Origin: Sclerodactyla briareus
Lineage: Eukaryota > Echinodermata > Holothuroidea > Dendrochirotida > Sclerodactylidae
Assembly (NCBI GenBank): GCA_026419785.1
Contig: JAODTK010000023.1
Coordinates: 124,001 to 188,000 of the forward strand
Length of the DNA stretch: 64,000 nt
Direction: 5' to 3'
Shown piece by piece: positions 34,321 to 46,949 of the stretch. The notes under the pieces were generated by a model that worked only from the letters and a program-made list of their open reading frames with translations, ran no database searches and was not told the origin of the DNA. Numbering within the stretch: the first letter of the stretch is position 1; each line of letters begins with the position of its first letter. The translations under genes were made by a program, and so were the position numbers.

Positions 34321-34533
34321 GGAGATAGGGTAATTTGGTTCGGACAAAAATATCAACTGCAGATTGGGTTACGTGAAAGCAAACGATCTCCAAATCATCA
34401 ACAAGGTTTCATCCAATGTGTACCATCCTCAACTCGTCCTATCGAATTAAAAATATTAATTTACAGTCAGCGTATGATTGATATGACACCTATGGACCAC
34501 AGTGTTTGTTTATCGACTGAGACTGTTCACTAG
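34321..34533 (+). CDS. terminal exon candidate, unidentified protein
   Basis: A textbook acceptor ('tttcggtttttttgctacag') opens a phase-0 frame of 70 codons ending in TAG. The peptide starts GDRVIWFGQKYQLQIGLRES and continues KRSPNHQQGFIQCVPSSTRP. V-x-W-F-G and the later Cys recall an Ig-type strand B/C arrangement, but the usual first Cys is absent. If a donor such as CAAG|GTTTCA is used, it would be an internal exon. Function unknown. Confidence 0.4.
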   Translation, partial: GDRVIWFGQKYQLQIGLRESKRSPNHQQGFIQCVPSSTRPIELKILIYSQRMIDMTPMDHSVCLSTETVH

Positions 34534-35889
34534 TAGCAAAAACGGTCCCCTGGTCTTCCCTACAATCATGTAGGATACATTTCATCGTGCAAATCAAAAG
34601 CGTGGGTGTGATTGCTTCTCTTCTTCTGAAATGCTAGACATAGTGGGTAATAAAGTGTGACAAAAAAATATTATTTCGGGGAACCCACACGCACTGGAAT
34701 GGCTGGGTGGGCATAGAAATTAGCGGTAAAGTTCGTGTACACTCGTTGCTAGAAAATCTGGGGAATCGGAATCAGTCGCCACAGTATATCGGACAATTTC
34801 TCACCTGTTGTTCGAACCCGTACAGGTACGTAACAACACCACCCTCCTTCGAGATTAATCTTCGTAGCTATGACGTATATTGTGTTTGATAGGACATTGT
34901 TTATTATCAACGTCCATCCTCCTCTATATCGTAATTCACCCCCAGGGGGGCTCGTAACCGTCTTCCTCCCTTCACGAGTAATATAAGTAAGAACTGGTGC
35001 TGCATCGGACCGCTGTTATATCATGCCACAGAACAAGTAGTATCCGACGGGAAACGAACACTGGAACTCCAAGCCTCCCAGCTCAAGATTGCAACGGTTC
35101 ACATTCTTTGTTAGCGGTGCATAGCGCTGAAAAAAAATGCAAACCATTATATGGAGGTGAAGGAACCACTCTTGAAGAAAGATACCACAGTCATCGCGAA
35201 AGTCATCCTGAGGTCACGAAGGTCATGTAGGAGACATTGGTGATGGCACGATGGGATTGCAGATTTTTTCAGTGTAGTCTAGGGTCATTTTATGCAAGAA
35301 ATGGGGGAGGGGGGGGCGAGGGGGGGAGGGCGGAGAAAGACGAGTAAAACTGGTATTTTGGCTAACCTTAACCACGATTAATCGACCACACACGAGGTTC
35401 ATAATTGGTATGTGGGTCCAATGCCCATGAACCTTTTTGTGTTGGCAAGTCGAAGCTCAAGAATGGTGGGGTGAGGCTAGTTAACTGAAAACTTTGGGAG
35501 CTTGTACGGCCACGATAGCTTAATTAGAACCACGGTGCTAGTTTTTCTTAACTTTTTGGGACTAAAATGGAATTCGTTTGGTTTTCGTGAAGGTCTGTGC
35601 TAGAGAAGGAAAAAACTTGTGAACAATTTGTATTCGGGTCAATGTTGCCCAAATTTTTAAATTTTGGTGTCAGGTAATCCTGGAAGCTAACATCACAAAT
35701 AACTGATCCCAATTTCGGCTTTCTTGTTCAGCCATGTGTTTCGAGACTGCATGCCATCGATCATACGTTAGGGTCGACCTAGATCCGACAGTTAATTTCA
35801 TCATCACGACTCGAAATCCTTTATTCTCACCATATGCTGATGAACTGGGCGGACATAGAAGACAAAAATATTTAGTGCGATGCGGCATC

Positions 35890-37125
35890 TAGGGGAAATA
35901 GGTTGTGTAGTTCGTTTACACGCTATTTTCGCTAATTATTCTTCCATTTTTTCTTTGTTCCATAGAGTGACTTCTTTTGTGATTTATAGTGTGTTGAATT
36001 TTGTGATATTCCGCCTAATTATTTTGAATCCCCCCTAGATGGTTATAGTTCCCTGGATGGATCAGGTTAAATCTTATGCGTCCATGGGGGGGGGGGACCC
36101 AAATGTTTCGGGGTCAGATCCAAAGTCAGCTGAGGTCCCAAAGGCCACATTATGGACAGCAGTAAGATTGAGTAAAAGCATGTAAAGCATGTTAACCGTC
36201 AACGTTAGGATGTACTTTGGTCTGTCCGGGAGAAACAATCATAAAGCGAAGCGACACTCTGGATGGACGCGTGGCCAAAATTTCTCCGTTAAACCAGTTA
36301 TATGTCCCGAGAGTTGGTGTGAAGACGAGGTGAGCTATATTTCATTGGTGGAACACTGGTTGGAAAACTGGTGAGATGCAAGTCGGATATTTAGGGCGCG
36401 CGACCATGGAAAAGGTTTTTGGGGTGTAGTTCGTTAGACGGTATTTTTGCTTATGGTTTTTTTTTTTTAAAGTGAGTAACGTTGCGAATTATAGTCATAC
36501 AAGTTTGAAATCTTTCATTAAAATTTTCGGAGAAGCGACAATCATCAAAATTTTGTTGATATGTTGCCTAATAGGGATGGTTAATTCTACATCCCCATGA
36601 TGCCTCGTCATCCCCTAGAGGTATTTATGTAAACGTTTATGTGGGTTCCCAATGTTAAGTACATGAACCCTTATGTTTTGGGGTCAGATCAAAAGACATC
36701 TGAGGTCACCAGACGCCAATCCTGAGGAAAAACGTTGGGAGTGTCAGAAATTCAGTCAGATCGGAATGCGTTTAATGGTTTGTAACTTTCTCCTCAAGAG
36801 TACACGTAACCGCGATAATATCCCCCTAGATCAATGGAATTCACATTGTCATGTGTATTATCCTTTGTAAGTATACACGAACCCAGTTGTTTGGGATCAA
36901 GTCAAGGTCTTCCGAGTCAGCAAAGTCTAGGAAACCTTGTAAAAATACGTTAAAATTGGTATGTGCTTCGCATTTAGAGAGTGCAGAAAGTCTAGTCAAT
37001 TGACCCGTCGATCTGGATGAATGAAGCCTATACATAGTCGGTTCATTCCCTGGATTTAGTATACGGACCCTATTGTTTCGGATCAGTTATGTCGATGTCA
37101 GCTGGGACTGAGTGAACACGACAAA
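35890..37125. repeat. array of a dispersed repeat
   Basis: Units contain 'cccctaga', then a 'tatg..gaaccc..atgtttcgg' motif, 'ggtcagatc' and 'agctgaggtc'. They recur at about 36035-36160, 36600-36760, 36830-36940 and 37030-37120. A longer unit starting 'gtagttcgtt' occurs at about 35909 and 36426. A related isolated copy is at 12720-12840. Not coding. Confidence 0.5.
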
Positions 37126-37713
37126 TCCAGAATGGTTGGTATGATCAAGTGTGTTGTATGTAGCTTTTCTACAGCGGTATGAGCCTGACACGTTTGTTTA
37201 TCATTTTTTCATTGAAGCTATTGAGGAAAATATTACATGTTCCCATATGAAGCGTACAGTTCAATAAGTGTTTTGTGTGTCTGAACAAAGCTCATCAGAG
37301 ATGGGGCAAGAAGTGGTCAACCGTTTTCTGGGTCTTATATTTGTATTCTCCATATTCTCACTCCCCCCTCCCCTTTCTTCTCCATGTTCTGCCACTTTCT
37401 CACCATTCAGGTTTGATAGGCCAAAAACATCGATGATTACTGGGTAACATATGTTTGTCGTGGCGTCATTTTCTATTTATACCAGGGCGGCGATTATATC
37501 GTGTTTCCACTCTCCCTCACACAGGCAATATGCCCATAACTATAGGTAGGTACATTGTCCATTCCGATTGTCGTTATTTCTAAACGGACGGAGATCAGAA
37601 TTAGCAAAGGGCTGTTTCGAGGTTAATGAAAAATACCGAATAATAGGCAACTTTAGTATATATATAGCAAGGCAAAACATTACGGCACGGGGCATGAAAT
37701 AGAGAATTCTCAC

Positions 37714-37777
37714 CAAGGCCAGTTATATAAGTGGGATCATGAGGAGACGAAGGATCCCCCATCGTTAACCGTCTTTC
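37714..37777 (-). CDS. 64-bp exon candidate
   Basis: Bounded by 'cacacatattacag' and CTTG|GTGAGA. One frame is open: ERRLTMGDPSSPHDPTYITG. The pattern S/P-rich plus Y-I-T would suit a cytoplasmic phosphotyrosine segment. It lies just past the recognisable end of the Gypsy remnant on the same strand and could be part of it, although no RNase H motif fits here. Confidence 0.25.
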
Positions 37778-38049
37778 CTGTAATATGTGTGAAAATGTTG
37801 TGAGAGTATGTTCAGACAACAGGATTAAACGTAATAGAGGACTTTTTTTTTGGGAGAGTGACTGACATTTCACGTTCGTGCGGGACCGCCATATGGGGCA
37901 TAAACAGCACTATAACTCGAACCGCAAACTGCATTATCTATTGGATAATGAATTCGGCCCTGGACCCGGAGTGACCTGTTGTCTCAACATGTAGGAATGA
38001 TCCACAAACCTGGACACGTGTACCAAGGGGCCACTGGTGACAATAAACC

Positions 38050-40410
38050 AATATCATGATCGCTCGAAGCCTATGACTTTGCATCAGTTTGACTCGGAAA
38101 AGACCATTGATCCGAACTGACTTAAGAATGGACCACTGTGGTCATCAAAGTAATGCTATTCTCGTTGATATTATCAAAAGTGACAGTGATGTAACGCTAT
38201 CGGTTTTATTCAGACGTTGTTTGATTTGCATTTGTTGTTCAAGAGCCACAGAGGAATACATGTAAAATTGGCTCGTTACGTGATCATACCCTTCAATGTT
38301 TGGAATGCTGTCTCCGGGATACCATCTATCTCACCTAATCTTGTTGGATCACCCTCTCTAAGACATCAGTTCCATGAGCGGCAATTAGAGCGGTAGTTTG
38401 GAAAATGTAGGCACGATAGTGACGGTCCGGCCTAGGAATGATCGCATTTGCGACTTGTTCTTGCTTTGTTGCAACCTGTTATGGCTCGATTCTTTCGGAT
38501 GGGCGCACAACATGTGTGAAAACTAAAGAATTACAATTTCCCGAAAATGCAGGAAGGCATTTTGTTTGCCTTGCGTTGAGTGATCACCTTCAAGTGGTGT
38601 TCGGCAACTGTATGTTTGTGCACCTAGGATGTCCGCGGTCATTGAGTTTCTACGCAGTCCAGTTCCTAAGTCTAAGCGTAACCTGTAACGAAGATGAAGT
38701 TACAAGCGAAATAGCATATTGTTGAATTGGAATAAGCCCTGGTGCGTTATTAAAATGGGTGTATCTGCTAAAGCCGTTGCTCGAATCCAATGTGTAGAAA
38801 GTACCGAGCTGGGCAAGTTTAACGAAAATTTACAGTCAGGGAACTCTTGTATTTAGGTTCTGCGTCGGAGCCGTCTTTGCGTTTAATGCGCGAAGGAAGG
38901 CCAAGCAGTATATTCACTCACATCAGTTTCTTTATAATTACTAGCGCCTCGCATGAGGGCGTCCTCTGGCTCCACAACACCAATTTCTCTCATGATCCAT
39001 CTCTTGCCTAATGTTATGCCCTTATGCATTGTGACGCAGGAGCTGGTTTCAATCGCACGAGTTTGTCTCACCTAGTGAGCACATAGATTTATTCTCGCCG
39101 TATGTCTGCAACACATCTCTAGTGCTTGCAGTCTCTTTAAACGAGGAGGGACTGGTTATTGTCAAGGGGCAGGTGAGATGTGGGAATCTTCAGAGGGGCT
39201 TTGGAAACATGTCGACGGTAACAACTGTATTTCCTGTCCCCGATTATATTAAACTCATTGCACCCTCCCAGTCTGTCTCGTCATCTATGACCGAAACACA
39301 TTCCGTTTTTCCAACACAATCTGTTGTCGACAATCTCAAGTATGCACCCATATCTATCTTCCTGCTATGTAATTAGGACGCTAACATTATTATGTGGAAC
39401 ATTTTGTTTCTTCCTGTTCAAGTTTTATACAAATCTAGATCACCCTTCCTATCCACTACACCACTGCATGAAGTAATTTTATTTCCATCGGGGGATAGAA
39501 GTCGAACCTCATCATTCAACGTTTCAGTGTTCGTGTTTTTTTCTTTCCTGATATTATATCATGTAACGTTTTTGTGATTTTTGGAGCTCTTGTTTGGGCC
39601 CATTTATTACAAGTCCTTCCAACTTTTGCTCTGTGGATCAATAATGTATTGATATGCCTCTTTGTTTGGGGGTTCATGGGATTTTTTTTTTGTCCACAAC
39701 GTCTTTTCGATATCCACATTGGAAACCACGTCGCACAGACTTTCCAAACAACAGTTCAAATGGCGGAAAGCCAGTACTATCCCTATGTGTTCCCTTAAAG
39801 CAAACAAAAGGGGTGAGATATACCGATCCAATCTTTTGGCTTCTCCTCTCACATTTTCTTTAACATCTTTCAGCGTGCCATATGTCTGTCAATTTCCGTT
39901 GCATTAGAAGGTCGTAGTGTTCGAAAGAATGAAGTAACCTACTTCGTGGACATTTGCTGTAACTGAGGAACCTGATCGGTAACACTTCTTTTGGGAACAC
40001 AAATCTTGAATAATTTACAGTTCTTTGGAACTTTGGTTCTGCCTCTATTGTTTTCATGGGAACCCGCCTCTGGATCCTATCTATCATAGTTCCACCAACG
40101 AGGATGCATCTATGTCCCGTTCAGTACTCGCTGCAATCAGTTGCAGCCCTAACATATCAATGGCCCACCCTTTCAGAGTTGGTCATTAGGTGGGTCGACC
40201 CTGAAGGTACCTTTGTTACCGTCCTTTCGGAACATTTTCTTTGACCAAGTTCGCTTTGATTGGCAATAGCGCAATAAATGTTCAGCCCTGAATCCCTGGC
40301 CAATAAAAAAATGAGGTCGCCAGATCAACCGTCCGCTTATCCCCCGTGTCCACCTAAAATATAACTCGCGGGCTACGGGCATTACCTCTGGCGCGATTTG
40401 GTAGCCACTG
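38050..40410 (-). mobile_element. Ty3/Gypsy remnant with integrase upstream of reverse transcriptase (Gmr1-like)
   Basis: Minus-strand reading, 5' to 3'. SFFYWPGIQG (about 40285-40315) is the conserved block just after the integrase zinc finger. STGFPPFELLFGKSVRRGF (39722-39779) is the integrase C-terminal core. Next comes an 'LWTK..' to 'AYQYIIDPQSK' linker with 'NDEVRLLSPDGNKI' (about 39470-39520), typical of the region after integrase. Reverse-transcriptase motifs follow further on: MREIGVVEPED (about 38970-39000), RIKRKDGSDAE (38858-38892), LAQLGTFYTLDSSNGFSRY (38761-38817, motif A) and HYFDDHSG (about 38130-38153, the catalytic YxDD). Integrase before reverse transcriptase is the order of Gmr1-like elements. 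Frames shift throughout and no LTRs were found. It is a dead fragment. The 95-codon plus-strand ORF at 38438-38725 is an antisense shadow. Confidence 0.75.
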
Positions 40411-40754
40411 TTCCTAGTTCTAGCGAGTCCAACCTATACCTGGGTCTGGCACAGCGTTACGTCATTTGGGACACTGAGCTTTCCTAATATGTCAGGCGCT
40501 GAAAGATAGCGGTATCGCATACTCAAAATCCACTGGGGTCCCAAGGCACTCAAACTACATATCGGCGGTTCATCGGTCCTTTGCTCCTGTGCCTGGACGA
40601 GAAAAACCGGATCCTCCTAGCGGTCTATAATCCCTCGCGGTATGCGACCCCCGGATCGATCCAAAAAGAGGTGAATGCGGCTCATCGCTCCTCGTGTTAA
40701 CACGCTTGAAACACAGTGTAAACAAGTGTAGCATTGATCATGTGGAATTCGTGT

Positions 40755-40829
40755 ATAAATTAATATATATATATTCTTATATATATATATATATATTATA
40801 TCTATATATATATATATATATATATATAG

Positions 40830-40876
<47 letters not shown>

Positions 40877-40912
40877 CTATATTTTATATATATATATATA
40901 TAGATATAATAC
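40755..40912. repeat. TA microsatellite
   Basis: Long interrupted (TA)n tract. Confidence 0.95.
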
Positions 40913-41039
40913 AGACAAGATTATATTTTCGAGACCAACTGGCCCCTTTATCACAGAATCACAAATTACTAATAAACCGCAATAGGAGTAAGACAGCGAA
41001 AAAAATCACACAGACATTGACAAAAACTCATAGTCCCCC

Positions 41040-41405
41040 CTCTCTCTCTATATCTCTCTATATATATATATATATATCTATATATATATATATATAATAT
41101 ATATATATTATAAGATATATATATATATATATATATAGATATATATATTATATAATATAGATAGAATTTATACCTACCTCGAAAGTTTGTATAATATTGA
41201 CCATACACACACCCACACACATATCTACGCGTATATATGTTATATAATATCACATACACCCACACACACACATAATCTATATATATATCTATATATAATA
41301 TATATATATATAGCTATATATTATATATATATATATATATATCTATATAATATATATTATATCTATATATATTAATATTATATATTATATATATCTCTAT
41401 ATATG
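41040..41405. repeat. TA and CA microsatellites
   Basis: Two (TA)n arrays (about 41047-41165 and 41276-41404) separated by a short unique stretch with CA runs ('cacacacccacacacat', 'acacccacacacacac'). ORFs of Tyr/Ile across them are artefacts. Confidence 0.95.
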
Positions 41406-41737
41406 GGTTAGTGAGTGCGAATACAAATAAGGTAAGTTGCTGACACATAAGGTGACATTACTACGCTTTTACAAGCACAACTGTCAGATGAAAATTAAGT
41501 AAAAAATTCACTGTTCCGATTAGAGTAACAAAAAAATACTTATGGCTCATCAGACAGGTAGAATGCTCCTGGTGTGTACAATCACAGGGACGTAGAGGTG
41601 TGTTATTAAGCGTAATTAGTGAGCCTTACACTTCCGAGTACGTTTGATATAAACATCCATCACTGAGTGTAGTAACGAATAACAAGAATCAAACGAGGCA
41701 TGTTACTAATCAGTTGACAACGGCAGTGCCTGTTGAG

Positions 41738-42640
41738 ATATTTTCCTAGACTTCCGCAAAAGCTTTTGGATAAGGTTCCTCATGAGCGTCTCTTTTTAAA
41801 TGCTAAAGTTTTGGCACAAGGGGAATGTCCTGAGTCGCTTCGTCAGTGCTCCTCCTAAGGAACACGGTATCATCATTGGGAGTTCGTCTCTTGGCCAAGG
41901 TCTAGTGGTGTCTCAAAAGATCGTTCTTGGGCCTTTACTTTTTCTTGTATATTACGATCTGGAAGGTTCGGTGCATCCCAGAGTTGAAACGTTTTGTAGA
42001 CGATACCAGTTGTATCGGGAGGTTTTTCGAACGATGATGTTGCCATTGTCCCAAGGGATTTATATAATGGTCTTTCGATTGACAATGTTTTTCAATGGCT
42101 GTAGTGCAAAGTTATATATTTTGTTTTCCCCAATCGCACGCAAGTTGAATGGCAAATAGTCACAGGTGAATTCCAGAAAAAGGATATCTTGTTAATTTTT
42201 ATTCTTCTTTGAAACCTTCTAAGCAGGTGCTGAAGCTGCGAGGAAAAGTAACTGATTCTTTGGCTTGATTAGACGTCTCAGTTTTCTTGATGAAGATATT
42301 GTTGTCAGGTTTGTTTAGGGCAGCTGGTGAGATATCCAAGTCTGAATCCATATTTTTCGAAAGACACCAAGTAATTGAAAATGTTCAGGGCGAGGGTCCA
42401 CTGGAATAATTCAATCTCTTAGAAATTTACGCTCACGAAGAAAGATTAGAGTCGCGGTTTAACTTCCGTACTGAGACGAATTCGTGGTGATTTGATTCGG
42501 TTTTTAAAATTGTTCAAGGTTTCGAGGGACTTTGAGTCCTCTATTTCTTTGAGTTTCCAAAGTTACCAACCACCATAGGGGTCATTGCCTAAAGGCTTCG
42601 TGTCACACTGTAGTTGGACATTCGTAAATATTTATTCTCC
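41738..42640 (+). mobile_element. decayed CR1/Jockey-type LINE, C-terminal half of reverse transcriptase
   Basis: Plus-strand motifs in the right order across several frames: DFRKSF then DKVPHERLFL ('DFSKAFDKVPHERL'); VLGPLLFLVYY plus DLEGSV ('GSVLGPLLFLIYINDL'); QLYREVFR next to DDVAIVPRDLYNG (the region after the catalytic YADD); LDEDIVVRFV; and finally RRIRGDLIRFLKLFKVSRDF ('RRIRGDLIQVFKIL'), the C-terminal signature of this LINE group. There are many frameshifts. The 5' half is missing, as usual for 5'-truncated copies. The 3' end is probably near the G run at 42662-42674. Confidence 0.85.
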
Positions 42641-42779
42641 CAGAAAGTTCTACGTTGCGAGTGGGGGGGGGGGGGAAAAAAACATATGTGACGTTGCTCG
42701 AGATACTAATGTTTCTCTTTTACAACTGAATATGAATGCGCAATTAAAAGTATGCCTATTTTTTCATTGATTATATTAT

Positions 42780-44900
42780 ACGCAAACATCCCATGAAACA
42801 AAAAAAATCCAATTTTTGTGAGTTTCACACAAACCTACCTCCAACGTCGACGTTACATTTTACCTAACCAAGGATCATGTGCCTGCTTCGAAGCGGTTTA
42901 AAATCTATCTTAATGTAAATAGTTACATTCCGTGGCATACAGAAATGGTTGCTGCTATTGATCTTATAAATGTACCTGGAAGCTCAATTAGCACTTTGAA
43001 TCCGGTGAAAGAAAAAAAATAAAAAAAATCCCATTGTAATCCGCCTCTTACCTTTATCGGTGACTATTCGTGGATGTACTTCATTTACTAACCTTCAAAC
43101 CACAAAGATGTGCAATAACGGAATGGTTACTCTCACACATCGTAATACCTTCGATGTAAACATTAGTCACATTATGTGAAGCGAGTGTTACTCAGAATAC
43201 TAAAAACTCAGAAAGTACACTTGTCTAATACACTCACCCAACCTGCAAAAGCGCTCCATTGAAGGTCAATAATTATCGTAGTCTCCGCGATGACCGCCTT
43301 CGAGAGTATTGTGGGGGATGGACGTGCTGTGGAAAATAATGCACCGTTCCACCCTCCCATCCACAAATAATAAAACAAACTGCGCGAGCTTTCATGGTGG
43401 TCGTTTTAATACTCCGACGATTTGAAACGGTTTACGAATATGTTCTGTCTCAACTGCAAATCGAGCGAAGAGTAAGTGAACTTCCTTCCCTCTTTCACGA
43501 TAATAAAAAATACTCTTCAAAAATGTAAAAATGAAAACCGTGGGTAAGAAAAAGGACGCCCGTCTTCAGGACGTATCTGCTAAGAAAGACAGACAATTCT
43601 GAAGGCTGCTCAGAGGTCATGGGGGAACTAGTAATGTGAGCAATTTTAAACGCTCACCTATTTCACTTTCATTTTTATTTAAGATTTAAGAGGGCCCCAT
43701 AAGACCAATGGTCCGTGAATATGCTCGGTGAGCTGGTACTTGCTTCTAGTCATTATGCAGCCAGAGTCTGTAATACAAAGGCAACCACTGGACTGTGTAT
43801 CAAGGTACTTTTGCAAACCTTATAACAAATTAAAAGGATAACTTGAGACGAGGCATTATTGTCGCCTTGAGACGCTCGTGTCACAAATGTGTCACAAATG
43901 AGCGGCTATCCTTCATGGAGGTTCGAGTAATGCGGATGATCGAACTATGGCCGCTTTCTTTCTGATTTCCCGCACGGCTATCTTCATTTCCCTTTCTGTC
44001 TTGTCCGTCCATCCATTACCAGTCTGTAAAAGATAAGGAGAAACTAACACTTCTTACACGTTTTGTTGGGTTTCTTTATGGGAAAAGGTCAGTGATAATA
44101 TTGACCGTGGGTACACATGAAGTAGTCACATTAGGTCAGAATAATGGCCCGATATGGCCATTTTGTTGAAAAATTGCCTAATTCTACGAAGAGACAAAAC
44201 TGTCTCTGCCTAATAATTTTCGAAATTGCAAAAGTAGATGGACACCACTACAAGTTGCATTCTCCAAATTCCCTACAACAGACCAGAGTATAAATTACAG
44301 TATTGGTCAATGTTCCCCTATAATTTGTGATTGTGGCTTATATTCATGACTATTCACTAAATAACACAAGTTGTGATCAGCATATGGTAATACTACAGTG
44401 TCCGGAACAATAACGGCAAAATGACTTTGGTTAGGAATCCATGGTGCTCAAATGAAAGGGGCAGTGTATGTTGTATGTAATACCAATTGCTCGTAACACA
44501 ATGCTCGTTAAGATTCAGTTTCCATAACAAGTTTAAGTTTCTAGTTTTTTTCAGAATAATGCAATCAACATATTTACTTACAAAATGCCAAGCGTACACG
44601 TTGTTCTGTCATGTAAGGATGCAGGCCTCTATGACTCTTTAGTAGGTTGAATTCAGTTTCGTTTGCAATCGAAAAACAACAAATGAACAAAAACGAACCG
44701 CTTGACCTGATACACAAAAAATCCGATGGGGGGGGGGGGAGAAATCACCAAAAGTTCTATCTGCGATAGGATATAACTGGTTCTAAAGAATTGCGTCGAG
44801 CCACTTTCTTTTTCATATTTATTCAGTTGATTGTAGCCCGAAAAAAATACTGGTTCAGCACCTATTCATATTTACCCAGGCGGTGGAGGGTTACATTGTT
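42780..44900. other. no supported gene
   Basis: AT-rich unique-looking sequence with short A runs and a G run near 44729. One 24-bp minus-strand segment (44580-44603) is flanked by an AG and a GTAAGT but is too short to credit. Confidence 0.4.
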
Positions 44901-45720
44901 CATCAGGTTGGAAGACACGTCGACGGTACTAGGCACTTTCTAGGAAACCCACTTTATTTGGACGGTTTTGAGAACAATTGACTGGAGAATGACAGGTATG
45001 GCGAATCAACATAAAGGTAGGACGAAACAGTAAGAAAGTAAAAGCGCAGGGGTGGTTTTTTTTGATGAGGTTATTCGGTTGGTCGAAGGACACATGTGAC
45101 AAATTATACAAGATATATAGAACCTCCTCTTCAAGTACGTGAAATTGCAGACTTTGGTGGTTGGCTACATGCAGTTTAGAACACTCGGGCCTATTGAAGC
45201 CAAACCTCTTCTAACCACATCACTCTAACTTATGGTGGCGCTTGGCGTGATAGTTCTCGCTCGCACATTCCCCCCAACAAAGATTTATTAAATTTCACTT
45301 TTCACTTCGCATGGGAGGATCGAAAATGTCTAAGTTAGAAGTGTTGCATTGAATTAAAAACAATTACCCTAGACCCTATAATAAAATATCTCCACTTTCG
45401 ACAATGACCAATTGAGGTTACTTCATTATGACTGAACATCGAATCTTTTTGTTCATATCGAAATTGACCGTTGTATTTCTGAATCTTGGTGTTTTGATTT
45501 CTTATGCCGTTTGGAAAGTGATTCGTGAAATAGTTAACATATGGAGATGAACTTCTTACACGAATAAGTATAGAATAGTCGTCACTTTCGATTGGTAAGA
45601 TGAATAACATATTTTCTCGTGAACACCTCCTGTATATGCTCCATTCAAGCGACCATGGGGACTTAATATACAACCTACTGACAATGGGACAATAGGGGTA
45701 TGGATAATCATTAGTTTCAC
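44900..45720. repeat. second duplicated segment, copy N1
   Basis: Diverged but collinear with about 56440-57160. Shared landmarks are 'gcagtttaga' (45171 and 56624), 'ttcactttt..cctcgca/cttcgca', 'ttgaccgttgt' (about 45465 and 56896), 'gatatggag/aatatggag', and 'ctgacaatg.gacaat' (about 45679 and 57106). Copy N1 has no long open frame matching N2. Confidence 0.65.
45590..45677 (-). pseudogene. exon fossil, copy N1
   Basis: The acceptor 'attgtcccattgtcag' is conserved with copy N2. The aligned peptides are FTRKYVIHLTNRK (N1, with in-frame stops nearby) and RTRKVLIIRLTHRN (N2). The shared reading frame suggests a former exon. Confidence 0.3.
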
Positions 45721-46371
45721 TTTAAGAGGTGTATGGGAAAAAAAAACAAAAAGAAACGATCCGGGATTGTGGAAACGTGTGGTCCATAGTCAGATCTCAT
45801 TTTTTCGTCATAACAAAGTGACATGCGGATGGGCACACCCGTAATTGCTCCGGGAAAGGGACAAACCCCCAGCACAGAAGACTGAAAAAAGGAAACAACA
45901 AATAAAGACGATTAGTTTCTTTATTAATTTGCTGCATAGTCCAAAGAAAAAGAATCAATATAAAACGCCACTCGGACTCATTGACGGGAGTCACAATATG
46001 CAACACAGAGGGGCAATCCCCGGAGTTGATATCTTCATCAGAAAGCACTTGAAAAATTCAGTCCCAGAACCTTCAGACAAATGATACTGCATGGTTAAAC
46101 GCCTGGAATAGCTGTCTAAACATGCAGTTGGTGCATATGTAACTGAGCAGTGGAAGAAGGCGGTCTCGTCATAGGTATGAGCTTTCTTGTGAGATTTAGT
46201 CAAGTTCAAAATTCGAAGGTCCCGAGGTTGTTCAGACTCTTCCAAACGGCTTGGGAGAAGAGTCCATTCCGGGGATAGTGACTGAGTACATCAAATATTT
46301 GTAGCAGTCATTCTCCAAATATCAGTGGCGACATTTCGAACGGGTTTGCTCGGCCGACGAGGAGTACATGC

Positions 46372-46700
46372 GTGGGGGAGGGGATGGGGAGAGGGCGGAA
46401 GGGGGAGGGTTGGGTTCTAAGTGACTATAAAACTTATGAGAGCTTCAAGAACAGGCCCCATCACCCTCAATTCCAATTTGGGCCCACTAATTTTGAGATG
46501 TTTCAATTTATTTCAAACTTTACTGGATTTGGGGAAAAAGTTCCAATATTCTTCTGCTTTTCCCCTTCCTCTTCTCCATTTCCCGTTCTCGAGCCTTTCA
46601 TTTCTAGGCGACTATGCTGTCCAATGTTATCTTCTCGCGGGAATAACATCGATAGGCTCACCCAAATTTACACCTGAGGTACATCGCCAGGTGTTGTCTT
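46372..46700. other. G-rich and low-complexity ORF region, not supported
   Basis: Two overlapping plus-strand ORFs (101 and 140 codons) begin in or near a 'gggggagggg' run. They have unremarkable composition with no domain. I list the region only because the 140-codon frame is long for this window. Confidence 0.15.
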
Positions 46701-46715
46701 CCTTCAAAAATCAAC

Positions 46716-46949
46716 CTAAATGTTTTTCGCTTTCGTCGCCAATTGGGGGTTTAGTCCTCCTAGCTGGATCCATTCGTCCCTTATCCGGAAAACACATTCT
46801 TCCGTGGCAATTTCTATATCATTCACAAGAGCTGGCTGTTTGATTTGTATGGTTTTCACTGTAATTTTATCTTCAAAATATATCCTGTCTTTATGACATG
46901 GGATTCCATCCTGTGACCGTATGTTTAAAAGGTGGTCTGCTAACTTCAA
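46716..46949 (-). CDS. coding-like ORF, unidentified
   Basis: A 77-codon minus-strand ORF with strongly protein-like composition: DHLLNIRSQDGIPCHKDRIY, then FEDKITVKTIQIKQPALVND and IEIATEECVFRIRDEW. It has balanced charged and hydrophobic residues. The splice sites are poor (possible AG near 46935, possible GTTGAT after the stop). I cannot name a family. It could be an exon or a transposon-protein piece. Confidence 0.3.
   Translation of the reverse strand: MKLADHLLNIRSQDGIPCHKDRIYFEDKITVKTIQIKQPALVNDIEIATEECVFRIRDEWIQLGGLNPQLATKAKNI

Noticed and set aside
38438..38725. 95-codon Cys-rich plus-strand ORF resembling a secreted domain
   Set aside because: It lies antisense to the reverse-transcriptase part of the Gypsy remnant, which explains the open frame.
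38915..39035. Minus-strand exon ending ACTGAT|GTGAGT
   Set aside because: The peptide (MREIGVVEPED..) fits the start of the Gypsy reverse transcriptase and the frame resumes past the supposed donor.
40694..41375. Tyr/Ile-rich ORFs
   Set aside because: They are translations of TA microsatellites.
45130..45180. 'EIADFGGW' on the plus strand, suggestive of a kinase DFG motif
   Set aside because: No catalytic-loop (HRDL) sequence upstream, a stop a few codons later, and the N2 copy reads RFADSVG. Most likely chance.
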